From JASGDN01 sp049841275 (lineage in GTDB: Bacteria > Chloroflexota > Chloroflexia > Thermomicrobiales > UBA6265): a DNA stretch of 64,000 bases. Positions 50,421 to 60,023 of this stretch are shown here, in pieces (within the stretch, counting starts at the first letter, position 1; the number at the start of each line of letters is the position of its first letter). The position numbers and the translations under genes were made by a program. The notes beneath the pieces are model-generated. The model did no database searches. It was given only the letters and a program-made list of their open reading frames with translations, and was not told the DNA's origin. The stretch covers positions 1 to 64,000 of the forward strand of contig JASGDN010000009.1 in the NCBI GenBank assembly GCA_049841275.1, written 5' to 3'.

Positions 50421-50897
50421 ATGTTCACCACGCTTCGCGCGCGCTTGCTCACCGTTGCCGCGCTTCTCGCCCTCATGGGTAGCATCCTGCTGCCGTTCGG
50501 CGCTTCGGCGCACGAACACCGCACCGTTGCGACGGATTACGATTTCGTCGTTGGCTTCCTCAACGAGCCGGCAATCGAGGGGGAGCTGAACGGCGTCTCG
50601 CTCGCAGTGACCAAGGGCGATCAGCCGGTCACCGGACTTGATGCCACGCTGAAGGTCGAGGTCAGCATCGGCGACCAGAAGAAGGAGTTCGCGCTCTCGC
50701 CCGTCTGGAAGCAGGATGGCTCCTACGAGGCGGTCTTCATCCCGACCAAGCCGGGCGACTACACCTTCCACTTCACCGGGACGATCGACGGCACGCAGAT
50801 CGACGAGACGTTCACCTCGTCACCGGACGGCTTCGATTCGGTCGCGCCGCGCTCGGACTACGAATTTCCGTCCGTGAGCGCCACGCCGGCCAGCTGA
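50421..50897 (+). CDS. Secreted YtkA/FixH-like domain protein
   Basis: A 158-aa exported protein. The signal peptide ends near ASAHEHRT, so the mature N-terminus begins with a His-containing stretch. The mature domain is a single Ig-like beta sandwich (YDFVVGFLNEPAIEGELNGVSLAV, VSIGDQKKEFALSPVWKQDGSYEAVFIPTKPGDYTFHFTGTI) similar to YtkA- or FixH-type domains. Such domains often accompany CopC/CopD proteins, as with the following gene 199 bp downstream. GGGAG precedes the ATG at 50421 by about 9 bases. Confidence 0.75.
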   Translation: MFTTLRARLLTVAALLALMGSILLPFGASAHEHRTVATDYDFVVGFLNEPAIEGELNGVSLAVTKGDQPVTGLDATLKVEVSIGDQKKEFALSPVWKQDGSYEAVFIPTKPGDYTFHFTGTIDGTQIDETFTSSPDGFDSVAPRSDYEFPSVSATPAS

Positions 50898-51096
50898 TCC
50901 CGGATTCTGGCGGCCGGCCGACGGTGTCCCCGAAGAGCGGGGACGCCGGTTCGCACCGTGGCGACGGTCGCGCCGCTGGACCAGACGGTTCGATACGGGT
51001 CCGGACGCGCAGCATCGCGCGTCCGGTATCCGGTGTTTCTGGCGCACACGCCATGGACGCTGGATGCCACGCCTTCGATGCGTGCTCCAAGGGATC

Positions 51097-53970
51097 ATGA
51101 TGCGCGATCTCCGGGGCCGATGGTCCCCTTCCTCACTGATGCCTGCGCCCGCTCCGGGCAGCCCTGTCCGAACGCTGATGCTGGCGGTGGTGCTCCTCGC
51201 CGGCCTGCTCGGGGTTGGGGCGTCGCCGTCGGGCGTTGCGGCTCATGCCACCTACAAGAGCAGCGATCCGGCGAACGGCGCGATCGTCGCGACGATGCCG
51301 ACCGCGATCACCGCCACCTTCGCCGAACGGCTCGAACCGTCCGAAAGCTGGTTGCAGCTGTACGACAGCGCTGGCAACCAGGTCGAAGGCACGGCGCTCG
51401 CCATGGGGTCCGACGAATACACGATGGTGCTTTCGGTCCCTTCCGGCTTGCCGAAGGGCACGTACTCCGTGCTCTGGCGTACGCTCTCCAATGATGATGG
51501 ACACACCGCGAACGGCTACTTCACCTTCACGGTCGGTTCGGCAGCGGATGTCTCCAGTGTCGTGACGATCCCGACCCTGAAGACTGGCGAAGGCGCTCCC
51601 CAGATTCTGCGAACGGCCTCCCGCTGGGCGGCACTGCTGGGGCTTGCTGCCCTCATCGCGGTCTGGCCGATGTGGGTGCTCATCGTGCGGCCAGCGCTGA
51701 CACCGGTATGGCGGGACGGTCCCCAATTCACGCGCCGGATGAAGCGCTATGCCCAGGCCGGGTTCGCCTTGGCGATCCTGGGCTCTGTCTTCGCGCTGCT
51801 CGTGCAGGCGACAACGCTGACGCAGGGCACGTTCTTCGACAAGGTGATGAACACACTCGGGCAGACGCGGTATGGCTCGCTCTGGCTGACGCGCGTCGGC
51901 CTCTTCGCGGCGCTGGGATTGATGCTCTCCGCTTGCGCCTGGTGGTTCCTGAAGCAACGGCGGTTCGAGCACGTCGGCGCCTGGCTCCTGACGCTGGCCA
52001 TGCCGACTCCATTCAGCCTGAATGCCCATGCCTCCGCCCAGCCCGCCGGACGCACGACGGCGGTCGTGGCGGATTACGCACACCTGCTCTCGGCGGGAGT
52101 ATGGGTCGGCGGCATCTTCATCCTCGCGATCGTGCTGCTGCCAGGTGTGCGAAAACTCGACCCGCGCGACCGGCGGCAGGTGCTGGTGACGGCGATCACG
52201 CGCTTCTCGCTGCTGGCAATCGTTGCCTGGCTGACGTTGGGCATCACGGGTTTCTACGCCGGCTGGCTTCAGGTCGGGAACCTGCACGCGCTGACCACGA
52301 CGCCTTACGGGACGTCGTTGATGGTCAAGCTCGCCCTCCTTGTGGTGGTGCTGGCGATTGCGGCGGTGAACCTGCTGGTGATCGAACGGCATCTTCAACG
52401 CCGGCTGGACGAGGGCCAGACGACGCTCTGGAGCCGTCGTCTGACGTGGACGGTGACGGTGGAACTGGTGCTGGCCATCGGTGTGCTCGGCGCGGTCGGG
52501 CAGATGACGAGCCAGGAACCGGCGCGCGATGTCGTCGTGGAACGGTCGCAGCAGATCTCCGTGGCGTACAAGGACGCGACCCCTCCCGCGACGTTGCTGA
52601 TCGCGCCGGGTGTGGCCGGGGTGAATCATTTCCGGCTCGAAGTCGACGTCCCCGGTGGCGACTCGTTGCCAACCGATACCACCGCGGTCTTGCGTCTCAC
52701 GTTGCCGGGCAACGAGTCCCTGGGCACGAAGGAGATCACGCTGTCGCGAGTAGCAGGCAATGCCTTCGAATACCACGGCAGCGACCTCGGTATCACCGGC
52801 AGCTGGCAGATCGAGATGATCCTGCGCGAGCCGAATACGGACCAGGTGGAGGCGACGCAAACGGTGGCCATTGCTGCCACGCCGCCGCAGGAGGACGTGC
52901 CCGGCACACCGTGGCGGTTCGAGACGACCGGTGGGGTCAGCGGCCTGATCCTGCTTCTGGCTGGGCTGGGGGCGCTCGCCTTTGCCGTGATGCAGGCGAG
53001 CGGGCGCTTGCGGAAGGAGACGGCAGGACTCGGCGTGGCGGCGGTTGCGCTGGGGATCGTGCTGCTCCTGCAGGCGCGGATCGATCCGATCCTGGCGGTT
53101 GCCTCCGGACAGGGGGCGATCGACCCGAACGACGTGGCGATGGTGGAGCGGGGCAGCGATGTCTATATGACGTATTGCCTCTCCTGCCACGGCGCGGACC
53201 TGCGCGGCGATGGCCCGGCGAGCGGAGGGATGACGCCACCACCAGCGGATTTCTCGCAACCGCATACGATGGTGCATTCGGACAGCGACCTCGTCTACTG
53301 GATCACGAATGGCAAGCAAGGGACCGGAATGCCGAGCTTCCGGTCCCAGCTGAGCGACCAGCAGATTCGGGATGTGCTGGCCTTCATCAAGAATCAGCAA
53401 CAGGCCTTCGGCAAGACCGCGACAACGCTCGGCCCGGAGCAATGCACCGTTCAGCCACGCTCCATCGCCGATCTTGAGACGTTGGTTGGGTCGTCCAGCG
53501 GCCGCGCCGGGTCTCCAGGGGATATCACGTCGGGGACGAGTGAGGAGCCGTTGCAGATTGCGTCCGATTCCTCGGTGCCGTCCGAAGTTGAAAGCGCGGT
53601 TCTGCAGACGACGGAGCAGATGATCGCCTGCACGAACGGCATCGACACCTTACGGCGGCTGGCGCTGTTCAGCGACGCGAATCTGAAGGCGGCGTTCCCG
53701 AATGGTGTCTCTGCCGATTTCGCGACGATGGCCGCGCAGCCGCCGACCCCGTTGCCGGAAGCGCAGTGGGTCTCGCTGGTGAGCGTACAGAACCTGGCGA
53801 TGCTGAGTGATGGCCGCGTGTCGGCAACCGTGGTGCTGGACGACCCTTCGGCGCGCCTGTCCGGGGCGTCCGGAACCTCGGCGACACCGGGGGGTGGGGC
53901 TCAGCGTGCGACGCTGGTCTTCGTGAAGTCTGGCGACCATTGGTTGATCGACGAGATTCGGCAGGGGTAG
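51097..53970 (+). CDS. CopC-CopD-cytochrome c fusion protein
   Basis: A 957-aa membrane protein with at least four modules. A signal peptide (1-49) leads to CopC (about 50-150), whose predicted N-terminal His50 and the D-G-H at 134-136 match the CopC Cu(II) site. CopD follows (about 170-475, roughly eight membrane segments, with NAHASA and DYAHLLSAGVWVGG). Then come an outside beta-domain (485-600) and two membrane segments (612-662). The cytochrome c domain (680-770) has CLSCH at 694-698 and the likely axial Met in GTGMPSF. The C-terminal 170 residues look NTF2-like. It likely couples copper uptake or sensing to redox chemistry outside. ATG 51097 follows AAGGG. Confidence 0.88.
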   Translation: MMRDLRGRWSPSSLMPAPAPGSPVRTLMLAVVLLAGLLGVGASPSGVAAHATYKSSDPANGAIVATMPTAITATFAERLEPSESWLQLYDSAGNQVEGTALAMGSDEYTMVLSVPSGLPKGTYSVLWRTLSNDDGHTANGYFTFTVGSAADVSSVVTIPTLKTGEGAPQILRTASRWAALLGLAALIAVWPMWVLIVRPALTPVWRDGPQFTRRMKRYAQAGFALAILGSVFALLVQATTLTQGTFFDKVMNTLGQTRYGSLWLTRVGLFAALGLMLSACAWWFLKQRRFEHVGAWLLTLAMPTPFSLNAHASAQPAGRTTAVVADYAHLLSAGVWVGGIFILAIVLLPGVRKLDPRDRRQVLVTAITRFSLLAIVAWLTLGITGFYAGWLQVGNLHALTTTPYGTSLMVKLALLVVVLAIAAVNLLVIERHLQRRLDEGQTTLWSRRLTWTVTVELVLAIGVLGAVGQMTSQEPARDVVVERSQQISVAYKDATPPATLLIAPGVAGVNHFRLEVDVPGGDSLPTDTTAVLRLTLPGNESLGTKEITLSRVAGNAFEYHGSDLGITGSWQIEMILREPNTDQVEATQTVAIAATPPQEDVPGTPWRFETTGGVSGLILLLAGLGALAFAVMQASGRLRKETAGLGVAAVALGIVLLLQARIDPILAVASGQGAIDPNDVAMVERGSDVYMTYCLSCHGADLRGDGPASGGMTPPPADFSQPHTMVHSDSDLVYWITNGKQGTGMPSFRSQLSDQQIRDVLAFIKNQQQAFGKTATTLGPEQCTVQPRSIADLETLVGSSSGRAGSPGDITSGTSEEPLQIASDSSVPSEVESAVLQTTEQMIACTNGIDTLRRLALFSDANLKAAFPNGVSADFATMAAQPPTPLPEAQWVSLVSVQNLAMLSDGRVSATVVLDDPSARLSGASGTSATPGGGAQRATLVFVKSGDHWLIDEIRQG

Positions 53971-54063
53971 CGGTTCGTTACGGCGGAATCCAGAACGATA
54001 GCCATCCATGCGACATCGTGGCGACCAATTCGAAATTGGCTGTAGGCGCTGAGAACGTCTGCC

Positions 54064-54588
54064 CTACGATCGCCTCGTTCGGAGATACGCCCGCATCGCG
54101 TGATGTTCCGCATCGACGCGGGTTGTCGCGGCGGCGAGGCCGCGTTCCGGCACGTCGCGGTAGATTGTGTGCAGGCGGCCGGGTGTCTCGCCGTCGATCG
54201 CGACCGCTTCGTGCCAGAGGCCGATCTGTCCGGAATCGCCGATGCCGTGGTTGAACACCTTCCACAGCGGCGCATGGGTGAAGCGCATGTCCTGGGCGTA
54301 GGTCATCAGGGCGTCCATGCTCCGCCAGTACTGGAGGACGGTGCCTTCCCGTCCCTCCCGCCAGGATGTCGACCAGAGCAGCCCGCATTCAGGATGCGCT
54401 TGCTGTTCGTGGATCATCGCCTGCGTCTGCCGCCAGAGCGGGAGCCAGTGGCGCATGGCTGGAAGGCTGTTCGCCCGCATGCCGAACAGGAAGAGCACGG
54501 TGCCCGGCGGCGGATCGGCCATGAAGCGGCCCGCCTGGATCGATCCGTCCTGCTTGCCCTGACCGTTGTCGTCCGATTTCGCCAGCAC
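54064..54588 (-). CDS. DUF4188 (putative monooxygenase-like) protein
   Basis: A 174-aa protein matching the DUF4188 pattern: GTVLFLFGMRANSLPAMRHWLPLWRQTQAMI, GLLWSTSWREGREGTVLQYWRSMDALMTYA and the closing GIWHE-like GLWHEAVAI. The fold is an alpha-beta barrel dimer like antibiotic-synthesis monooxygenases, but function is unproven. The GTG at 54588 is preferred (AGGAG 8 bases upstream) over 54597, which overlaps that site. It is convergent with the copper fusion gene. Confidence 0.78.
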   Translation of the reverse strand: MLAKSDDNGQGKQDGSIQAGRFMADPPPGTVLFLFGMRANSLPAMRHWLPLWRQTQAMIHEQQAHPECGLLWSTSWREGREGTVLQYWRSMDALMTYAQDMRFTHAPLWKVFNHGIGDSGQIGLWHEAVAIDGETPGRLHTIYRDVPERGLAAATTRVDAEHHAMRAYLRTRRS

Positions 54589-54809
54589 GGAAATCACTCC
54601 TGTCCGATCTCACCATCGCATGGCAGGATCGTAGCACGGCATCCGGGACCAATTCGTGCATGGGATCGGCCGGGATGTCTTCAACGGACCGTAAACGTCT
54701 GCGGCGATCCATCGCCGGAACCGGTGCTTCCGGATACCATGCGGGGAGCATTCATCGGTGCTTCGTATCATCATGACGGGGCAATATCCCTTGGCGGGAG
54801 AGAGTATCC

Positions 54810-56342
54810 ATGCACGTTTCATCTTCCCGGTCCGCGCAACCCTGGTTCGGCATGGGTGACGATGGCGCACCGCCCTTGGCATGGCCGCTGGAACGCCCGG
54901 ACTACGCCTCGCTGGAGGCAGCCGTCCAGGGCGAGGCCGCCCGCTGGAATGTGCCCGGCATCGGCGTCGCTGTGCTGCATGATGGGGAGATCACTGCAAC
55001 GGCGACCGGCGTGCGCAGCGTCGTCACGAAGATGCCGTTCACTACGAACACCATCTCGCAGATCGGTTCCATCTCCAAGGTCTTCACGACCACGTTGGTG
55101 ATGACCCTGGTGGACGAGGGCAAGCTCGACCTCGACGAGCCCGTGACGACGTACGTGCCAGACCTGCGGCTCGGCGATCAACATGCCCGCGCTGCACTCA
55201 CGTTGCGGCACCTGCTCAGTCACAGCGGCGGGTTCGAGGGCGACCGTTTCCTCAACTACGGGCGTGGCGACGATGCCTACGAACGCTCGATGCAGGAGAT
55301 GGACACGCTTCAGCAATGGTTCCAGCCGGGTGAGCTCTTCTCCTACTGCAACGTCGGTTTCTATCTGGTGCCGCTCATCATCCAGCGTGTGACCGGCGAG
55401 GTGCCGGAGGACCTGATGCGGAAGCGCATCTTCGAGCCGCTCGGCATGGAGACCGTCACCTTCTACGCCGAGGATGCCATTACGTGCGATCACGCGGTAG
55501 GCCACAAGCTCGGGGACCGCCTGAACGGGCCGTCGGTCGCACGGCCGTTCATCATCGGCGGGCGTCACGTGAACCTCTGCGGCAATATCATGGCCACGCC
55601 CAGCGAGTTGCTGAAGTTCGCGCAACTGCATATCGGCAAGGGCGAGTACGAGGGCACGCGCATCATCTCCACCGAATCTGCCGAGCTGATGCAGACCCCC
55701 CGTATTGACGCCGGGCCGCCCAACCGATCGTTCGGGCAGGGCTGGAGCATGTATGTGTGGCCGGACCTGAAGGTGATCGAGCATACCGGCGGGACGATCG
55801 GCTTCTGTGCGTATCTTTCGGTCGTGCCGGAGCGTGGATATGCGATCGCGGTCGTCACGAATGGCGACACCGGCGCCAGCGCGATGCAGAACATCGAAGC
55901 GTGGGCGTTGAAGCACTACCTCGGTCTCGAGCGCCCGGTCCCGCAGACGATTTCGCGCAGCAAGGCTGACCTCGACGCCCTGACCGGCACGTTCGTCCGG
56001 CACGACGGACGGGTCGTCATTACGCGGGAGGACGATGCCCTGCGTGTGGCGCAGACGTCCATCGACGAGCGGACAGGCGACGAGTCCGACGAAGGAAACT
56101 TCCGGCTTGTCCCCGTGGGCCCGGAGGACCGGCCGGTCTTCCGCATTCCGGAGGGACCCGGACTCGGCACAGTCGTCGACTTCGTTCATCTGCCCACGCG
56201 GGAGGCGCCGGATGTCGACCGCCTGCTGATGCGCCTGGGTGGGCGGCTCGCCGCACGACAGGACGCGCCGGCGAAAACGTCTGGCAAGACACTGACGCGA
56301 TCGTCGGAGGCGAAGCGGAATCCTGGGCGCAAGCGTGCCTGA
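54810..56342 (+). CDS. Serine hydrolase, beta-lactamase class C-like (tandem copy 1)
   Basis: A 510-aa penicillin-binding/beta-lactamase-fold hydrolase with no signal peptide. The S-x-x-K motif is IGSISKVF (Ser87-Lys90), the Y-x-N motif is SYCNVG (Tyr179), and the third motif is EHTGGTIGF. A C-terminal beta-barrel-like domain (about 385-480) and a basic tail follow. Relatives act as esterases or D-aminopeptidases, and lack of export argues against a cell-wall role. GGGAGAGAG precedes the ATG. Two paralogues follow in the same direction. Confidence 0.86.
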   Translation: MHVSSSRSAQPWFGMGDDGAPPLAWPLERPDYASLEAAVQGEAARWNVPGIGVAVLHDGEITATATGVRSVVTKMPFTTNTISQIGSISKVFTTTLVMTLVDEGKLDLDEPVTTYVPDLRLGDQHARAALTLRHLLSHSGGFEGDRFLNYGRGDDAYERSMQEMDTLQQWFQPGELFSYCNVGFYLVPLIIQRVTGEVPEDLMRKRIFEPLGMETVTFYAEDAITCDHAVGHKLGDRLNGPSVARPFIIGGRHVNLCGNIMATPSELLKFAQLHIGKGEYEGTRIISTESAELMQTPRIDAGPPNRSFGQGWSMYVWPDLKVIEHTGGTIGFCAYLSVVPERGYAIAVVTNGDTGASAMQNIEAWALKHYLGLERPVPQTISRSKADLDALTGTFVRHDGRVVITREDDALRVAQTSIDERTGDESDEGNFRLVPVGPEDRPVFRIPEGPGLGTVVDFVHLPTREAPDVDRLLMRLGGRLAARQDAPAKTSGKTLTRSSEAKRNPGRKRA

Positions 56343-56430
56343 CCTGCCGGTTCGGGGACTGGCGCTGGCGCCGATTCGGTCCGAGAATGCGGCGGCGATC
56401 CGTTCGAGACACAAGAGGGACAACAACTTC

Positions 56431-57987
56431 ATGGCGAAGGAATGGAACACGGTATCGCGGTTCGGCTGGGGCGAGGACGACACGGAGGCAGCGGTGCAGG
56501 AGTGGCCGGCTGCCCGACCGGACTACACGTCGCTCTACGCGGCGGTCCAGGGCGAGGCGGCGCGCTGGAACGTGCCGGGTATCACGGTGGCAGTCCTGCA
56601 CGACGGCCAGATCGAGGAGGTGGCCGTCGGGTTTGCCAACCTCGATACGAAGCAGCCGATGACGACGGCGACGATCCAACAGATCGGCTCCATCTCCAAG
56701 ATCTTCACGACCACCCTGGCGATGACGCTGGTGGACGAGGGCAAGCTCGACCTGGACGAGCCGATCGCGACGTACGTTCCCGATTTCGACCTTGCCGACA
56801 AGGATGCGCGCGACAGGATCACGCTGCGCCACATCTTCTCCCATAGCGCTGGATTCGAGGGCGATACCTTCGACGAGTATGGCCGGGGGGATGAGGCGGT
56901 GGCGAAGGCCGTGGCCGAATTCCCGAAACTGCGGCAGTGGTTCCAGCCGGGCCAGCTCTTCTCCTACAACAACAACGGGTTCATCCTGGCGGCATTGGCG
57001 ATCCAGAACGTGACCGGCGAGGTCTTCGAGGACCTGATGCAGAAGCGTGTCTTCACGCCGCTGAAGCTGGAGAACACGGTCTATTACGCGGAGAATGCCA
57101 TCACCTACCCGCATTCGGTCGGGCACATGGTCTCCCAGCGCGCGGAGGGGCCGAAGCTTGCCAAGCAGTATTCCTTCCCGCGCCAGATCGCGGCGCCGGG
57201 CGGCATCATTGCGACCTCTCGCGACCAGATCCGTTTCGCCCAGATGCACATCAACAAGGGCGAACTGGACGGTGTGCGCATCATCTCCGAAGAGCTGGCG
57301 ACGTTGATGCAGACGCCGTTCATCAATTCGTGGGACCAGCACACCAGTTTTGGCCAAGGGTGGTACATCGCGGAATACCCAGGCATGAAGCTGATCATGC
57401 ATGGCGGCACGACCATCGGGTTCAACGCCATGCTGCGGATCGCGCCGGAGCGGAATTTCGCGATCTCGGTGCTGACGAACGGTGATGTCGGCTCCCGCGC
57501 CTACGAGCAGATCATCGCGTGGGCGCTGAAGTTCTACCTTGATTTCGAGGCGCCGAAGCCCGAATCGACGAAGCGGAGCAAGAAGGAGCTGGACGCCCTC
57601 GCCGGTCTCTATGCCCGCCACGACATGCGCGTCTCGGTCGAGCGGGAGGGCAGCCTGCTGAAGATCGATGCGTGGGAGGTCGACCCGAAGACGGGCGAAC
57701 GCGACGAGGAGTCGCGCATGTCGAAGGGGGCGCCTTCACTCTTCGAGCCGATCGAGTCGACGCGGGAAAACGACTTCCGGGGCATCAGTGGTGCGCTCGC
57801 GACGTCTATCGTGCAGTTCCCGTACGCCCCGACGGCGGACGATCCGGACCGCATCATGATCCGTGCCGGTGGCCGCGTCTTCGAGCGTATCGGCGATATC
57901 GATGCCGGCGATTCCAGGGCGGATGACGCCAAGAAGAAGGGCAAGAAGACGAAGAAGGGCGACAAGGGAAAGAAGGGCAAGAAGTAG
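56431..57987 (+). CDS. Serine hydrolase, beta-lactamase class C-like (tandem copy 2)
   Basis: A 518-aa paralogue of the preceding gene, with an identical opening scheme. Ser87-Lys90 lie in IGSISKIF, the Y-x-N is SYNNNG and the third motif is MHGGTTIGF. The C-terminal domain is conserved, but the protein ends in a striking Lys/Gly-rich tail (DAKKKGKKTKKGDKGKKGKK), strongly basic and possibly nucleic-acid- or surface-binding. No signal peptide. AGAGGGA precedes the ATG at 56431 by about 10 bases. An intergenic stretch of 549 bp with a dispersed repeat follows. Confidence 0.86.
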   Translation: MAKEWNTVSRFGWGEDDTEAAVQEWPAARPDYTSLYAAVQGEAARWNVPGITVAVLHDGQIEEVAVGFANLDTKQPMTTATIQQIGSISKIFTTTLAMTLVDEGKLDLDEPIATYVPDFDLADKDARDRITLRHIFSHSAGFEGDTFDEYGRGDEAVAKAVAEFPKLRQWFQPGQLFSYNNNGFILAALAIQNVTGEVFEDLMQKRVFTPLKLENTVYYAENAITYPHSVGHMVSQRAEGPKLAKQYSFPRQIAAPGGIIATSRDQIRFAQMHINKGELDGVRIISEELATLMQTPFINSWDQHTSFGQGWYIAEYPGMKLIMHGGTTIGFNAMLRIAPERNFAISVLTNGDVGSRAYEQIIAWALKFYLDFEAPKPESTKRSKKELDALAGLYARHDMRVSVEREGSLLKIDAWEVDPKTGERDEESRMSKGAPSLFEPIESTRENDFRGISGALATSIVQFPYAPTADDPDRIMIRAGGRVFERIGDIDAGDSRADDAKKKGKKTKKGDKGKKGKK

Positions 57988-58201
57988 GCGCGTTGCCTTG
58001 CTGGAGGCGTCGAGGGGCTCGCCGCGCTCCTCCATGGTTCTCCGGCATGCCAAACGTTACGGGCACGCTGAATGCGCTCGCCGGTCTATCTTGGCATGCT
58101 GCTCTGGATCAGCAGATCTTGCTCTGTCATCCTGCTGAGCATCGTCGAAGGACGACAATCGGCGCTGGCATTCCGGATGCCTTTATCCCACCCATCCGCT
58201 C

Positions 58202-58399
58202 TGTCATCCTGAGCGCAGCGAAGAACCCCCGTGCGAAGCACAATCGACCGGAGGTCGATACCCCGGAAACGGACATCCCGTCGCTGGTCCGTCGAAAACA
58301 CGCTGAACGACGGGACATCGCGGATGCTGCGCCGGGTTCCGGCTTGTGGCCCGCCGGAAGCGCTTCGCGTGGAGGTTCTGACCTTCGCTCAGCATGACA
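58202..58399. mobile_element. Dispersed 198-bp repeat with TGTCAT/ATGACA ends (copy B)
   Basis: It starts TGTCATCCTGAGCGCAGCGAA and ends in reverse complement TGTCATGCTGAGCGAAGGTC, and is the inverted-orientation relative of the 20591-20781 element. A truncated third end (TGTCATCCTGCTGAGC) lies just outside at 58126, and a weaker relic (TGTCCTGAGCGAAGAAGGATC) at 49378. It lies between serine hydrolase genes 2 and 3 and encodes nothing evident. Confidence 0.65.
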
Positions 58400-58536
58400 T
58401 GGGATGATGCGTGACGGATGCCCTCGGTGCATGCCAGGCTGATCTGGCATGTCGCAAGGTGTTGGGGCGACCTCGTAGATGCGCTGGCAGGCGACATTCG
58501 GGGATCACATATGTAGCGGAGAGAGGGACCACGATC

Positions 58537-59997
58537 ATGGCAGAGACATCGGACCGCCCGGCGTGGCCGCTTGCGCGCCCGGATTACGCTACCCTTGCCG
58601 CTGCCGTGCAGGGAGAAGGCGCGCGCTGGAACGTGCCGGGCATTGCGGCGGCAGTCTTCCACGATGGTGAACTGGCGGAGACTGCGGCGGGCGTTGCCAG
58701 CATCGTCACGAAGATGCCGCTCGTGCCCGACGCACTCTTCCAGGTCGGGTCGATCTCGAAAGTCTTCGCTACCACCCTTGCGATGACCCTGGTCGACGAA
58801 GGCAAGCTCGACCTCGATGCGCCGGTCATCACCTATGTGCCCGACCTGCCGCTCGGAGACCCGGACGCGCGCGGCGTCATCACGATGCGACACCTGCTCT
58901 CGCATTCCTCCGGGCTGGAGGGCGACCGGTTTGCCAACTACGGCCGCGGCGACGATGCGTCCACGCGGGCGATCGCGAATTTCGGCAAGCTGGAGCAGTG
59001 GGTGTCGCCGGGCACGCTCTTCGCCTACTGCAACGCGGGCTTCTATCTCGTCGGACGCATCTGCGAGATCCTGACCGGGCAGACGTTCGAGCAGGCGTTG
59101 CAGGAACGGGTGCTTACTCCGTGGGGGCTGGAACACACCGTCCTCTTCGCGGAGGATGCCATCACCCGGCCCCACGCCGTCGGGCACGACCTTCTTTCGC
59201 GGGAGGAAGGGTTTGCCATCGCGCGGCCGTATTGGGACCGGCGGCATGCGACGCCTGCTGGTGGTGTGCTCTCCACCGTCGGCGACCTCGTCCGCTTTGC
59301 CCGCGCCCACCTGGCCGACGGCGAGCTGGATGGCACGCGCGTGCTGAGCGGGGATGCTGCCCAGGCGATGCGGCAGGAGGAGATTGCGGTCGGGCCGGGC
59401 GATGCGACGTTCGGGTCCGCTTACGGCCTCGGTTGGTCGCTGAAGTCGCAGGACGGCGTTCTGCGGATCGGACATGGTGGTGCGACCGATGGGTTCCGGG
59501 CGCAGGTGACGGCGGTCCCGGAGAAGGGCTTCGTCATCGCCATGCTGACGAACGCCGATACAGGTGCTGCCGTCATGCAGGAGATCGAAGCCTGGGCGCT
59601 GTCGCAGTACCTTGGGATTCCGGAGCGGACGCCGGAGACGATCGCCCTCGCCGACGCCGAGCTGGATGCCTACACCGGTGCGTTCAACCGCTTCAACCAG
59701 CAGACATTCCTTACGCGTGATGGCGACGGTCTGCATGCACGTATTGTGTCCTTCGATTCCGAGACCGGAACACCGCTGGGGGAGCGTTCGATGCGGCTGG
59801 TTCCGGTGACCGCGCCGGAAGCACGAGCCTTCCGCGCGCCGGATGGGCCGAGCCGGGGAATGATCGTGCAGTTCTTCGACGCACCGACCGCTGACGATCC
59901 GGATCGCCTGTTGATGCGGGCAGGCGGGCGTCTTTCGGTGCGGGTGGGAGCGGAGAAGCCACGTCGCCGGCAACGCCGGTCGAAGTCTGGCGTTTGA
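58537..59997 (+). CDS. Serine hydrolase, beta-lactamase class C-like (tandem copy 3)
   Basis: A 486-aa third paralogue. Ser72-Lys75 lie in VGSISKVF, the Y-x-N is AYCNAG, and the third motif is GHGGATDGF. The N-terminus is 15 residues shorter than in copies 1 and 2. The C-terminal domain is retained and the tail is basic (EKPRRRQRRSKSGV). GAGAGGGA precedes the ATG at 58537. The next gene (NnrE) begins 26 bp after the stop and is probably co-transcribed, without evident functional link. Confidence 0.86.
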   Translation: MAETSDRPAWPLARPDYATLAAAVQGEGARWNVPGIAAAVFHDGELAETAAGVASIVTKMPLVPDALFQVGSISKVFATTLAMTLVDEGKLDLDAPVITYVPDLPLGDPDARGVITMRHLLSHSSGLEGDRFANYGRGDDASTRAIANFGKLEQWVSPGTLFAYCNAGFYLVGRICEILTGQTFEQALQERVLTPWGLEHTVLFAEDAITRPHAVGHDLLSREEGFAIARPYWDRRHATPAGGVLSTVGDLVRFARAHLADGELDGTRVLSGDAAQAMRQEEIAVGPGDATFGSAYGLGWSLKSQDGVLRIGHGGATDGFRAQVTAVPEKGFVIAMLTNADTGAAVMQEIEAWALSQYLGIPERTPETIALADAELDAYTGAFNRFNQQTFLTRDGDGLHARIVSFDSETGTPLGERSMRLVPVTAPEARAFRAPDGPSRGMIVQFFDAPTADDPDRLLMRAGGRLSVRVGAEKPRRRQRRSKSGV

Positions 59998-60023
59998 GCC
60001 AGCGGCGTCGCGGGAGAAAGGCC

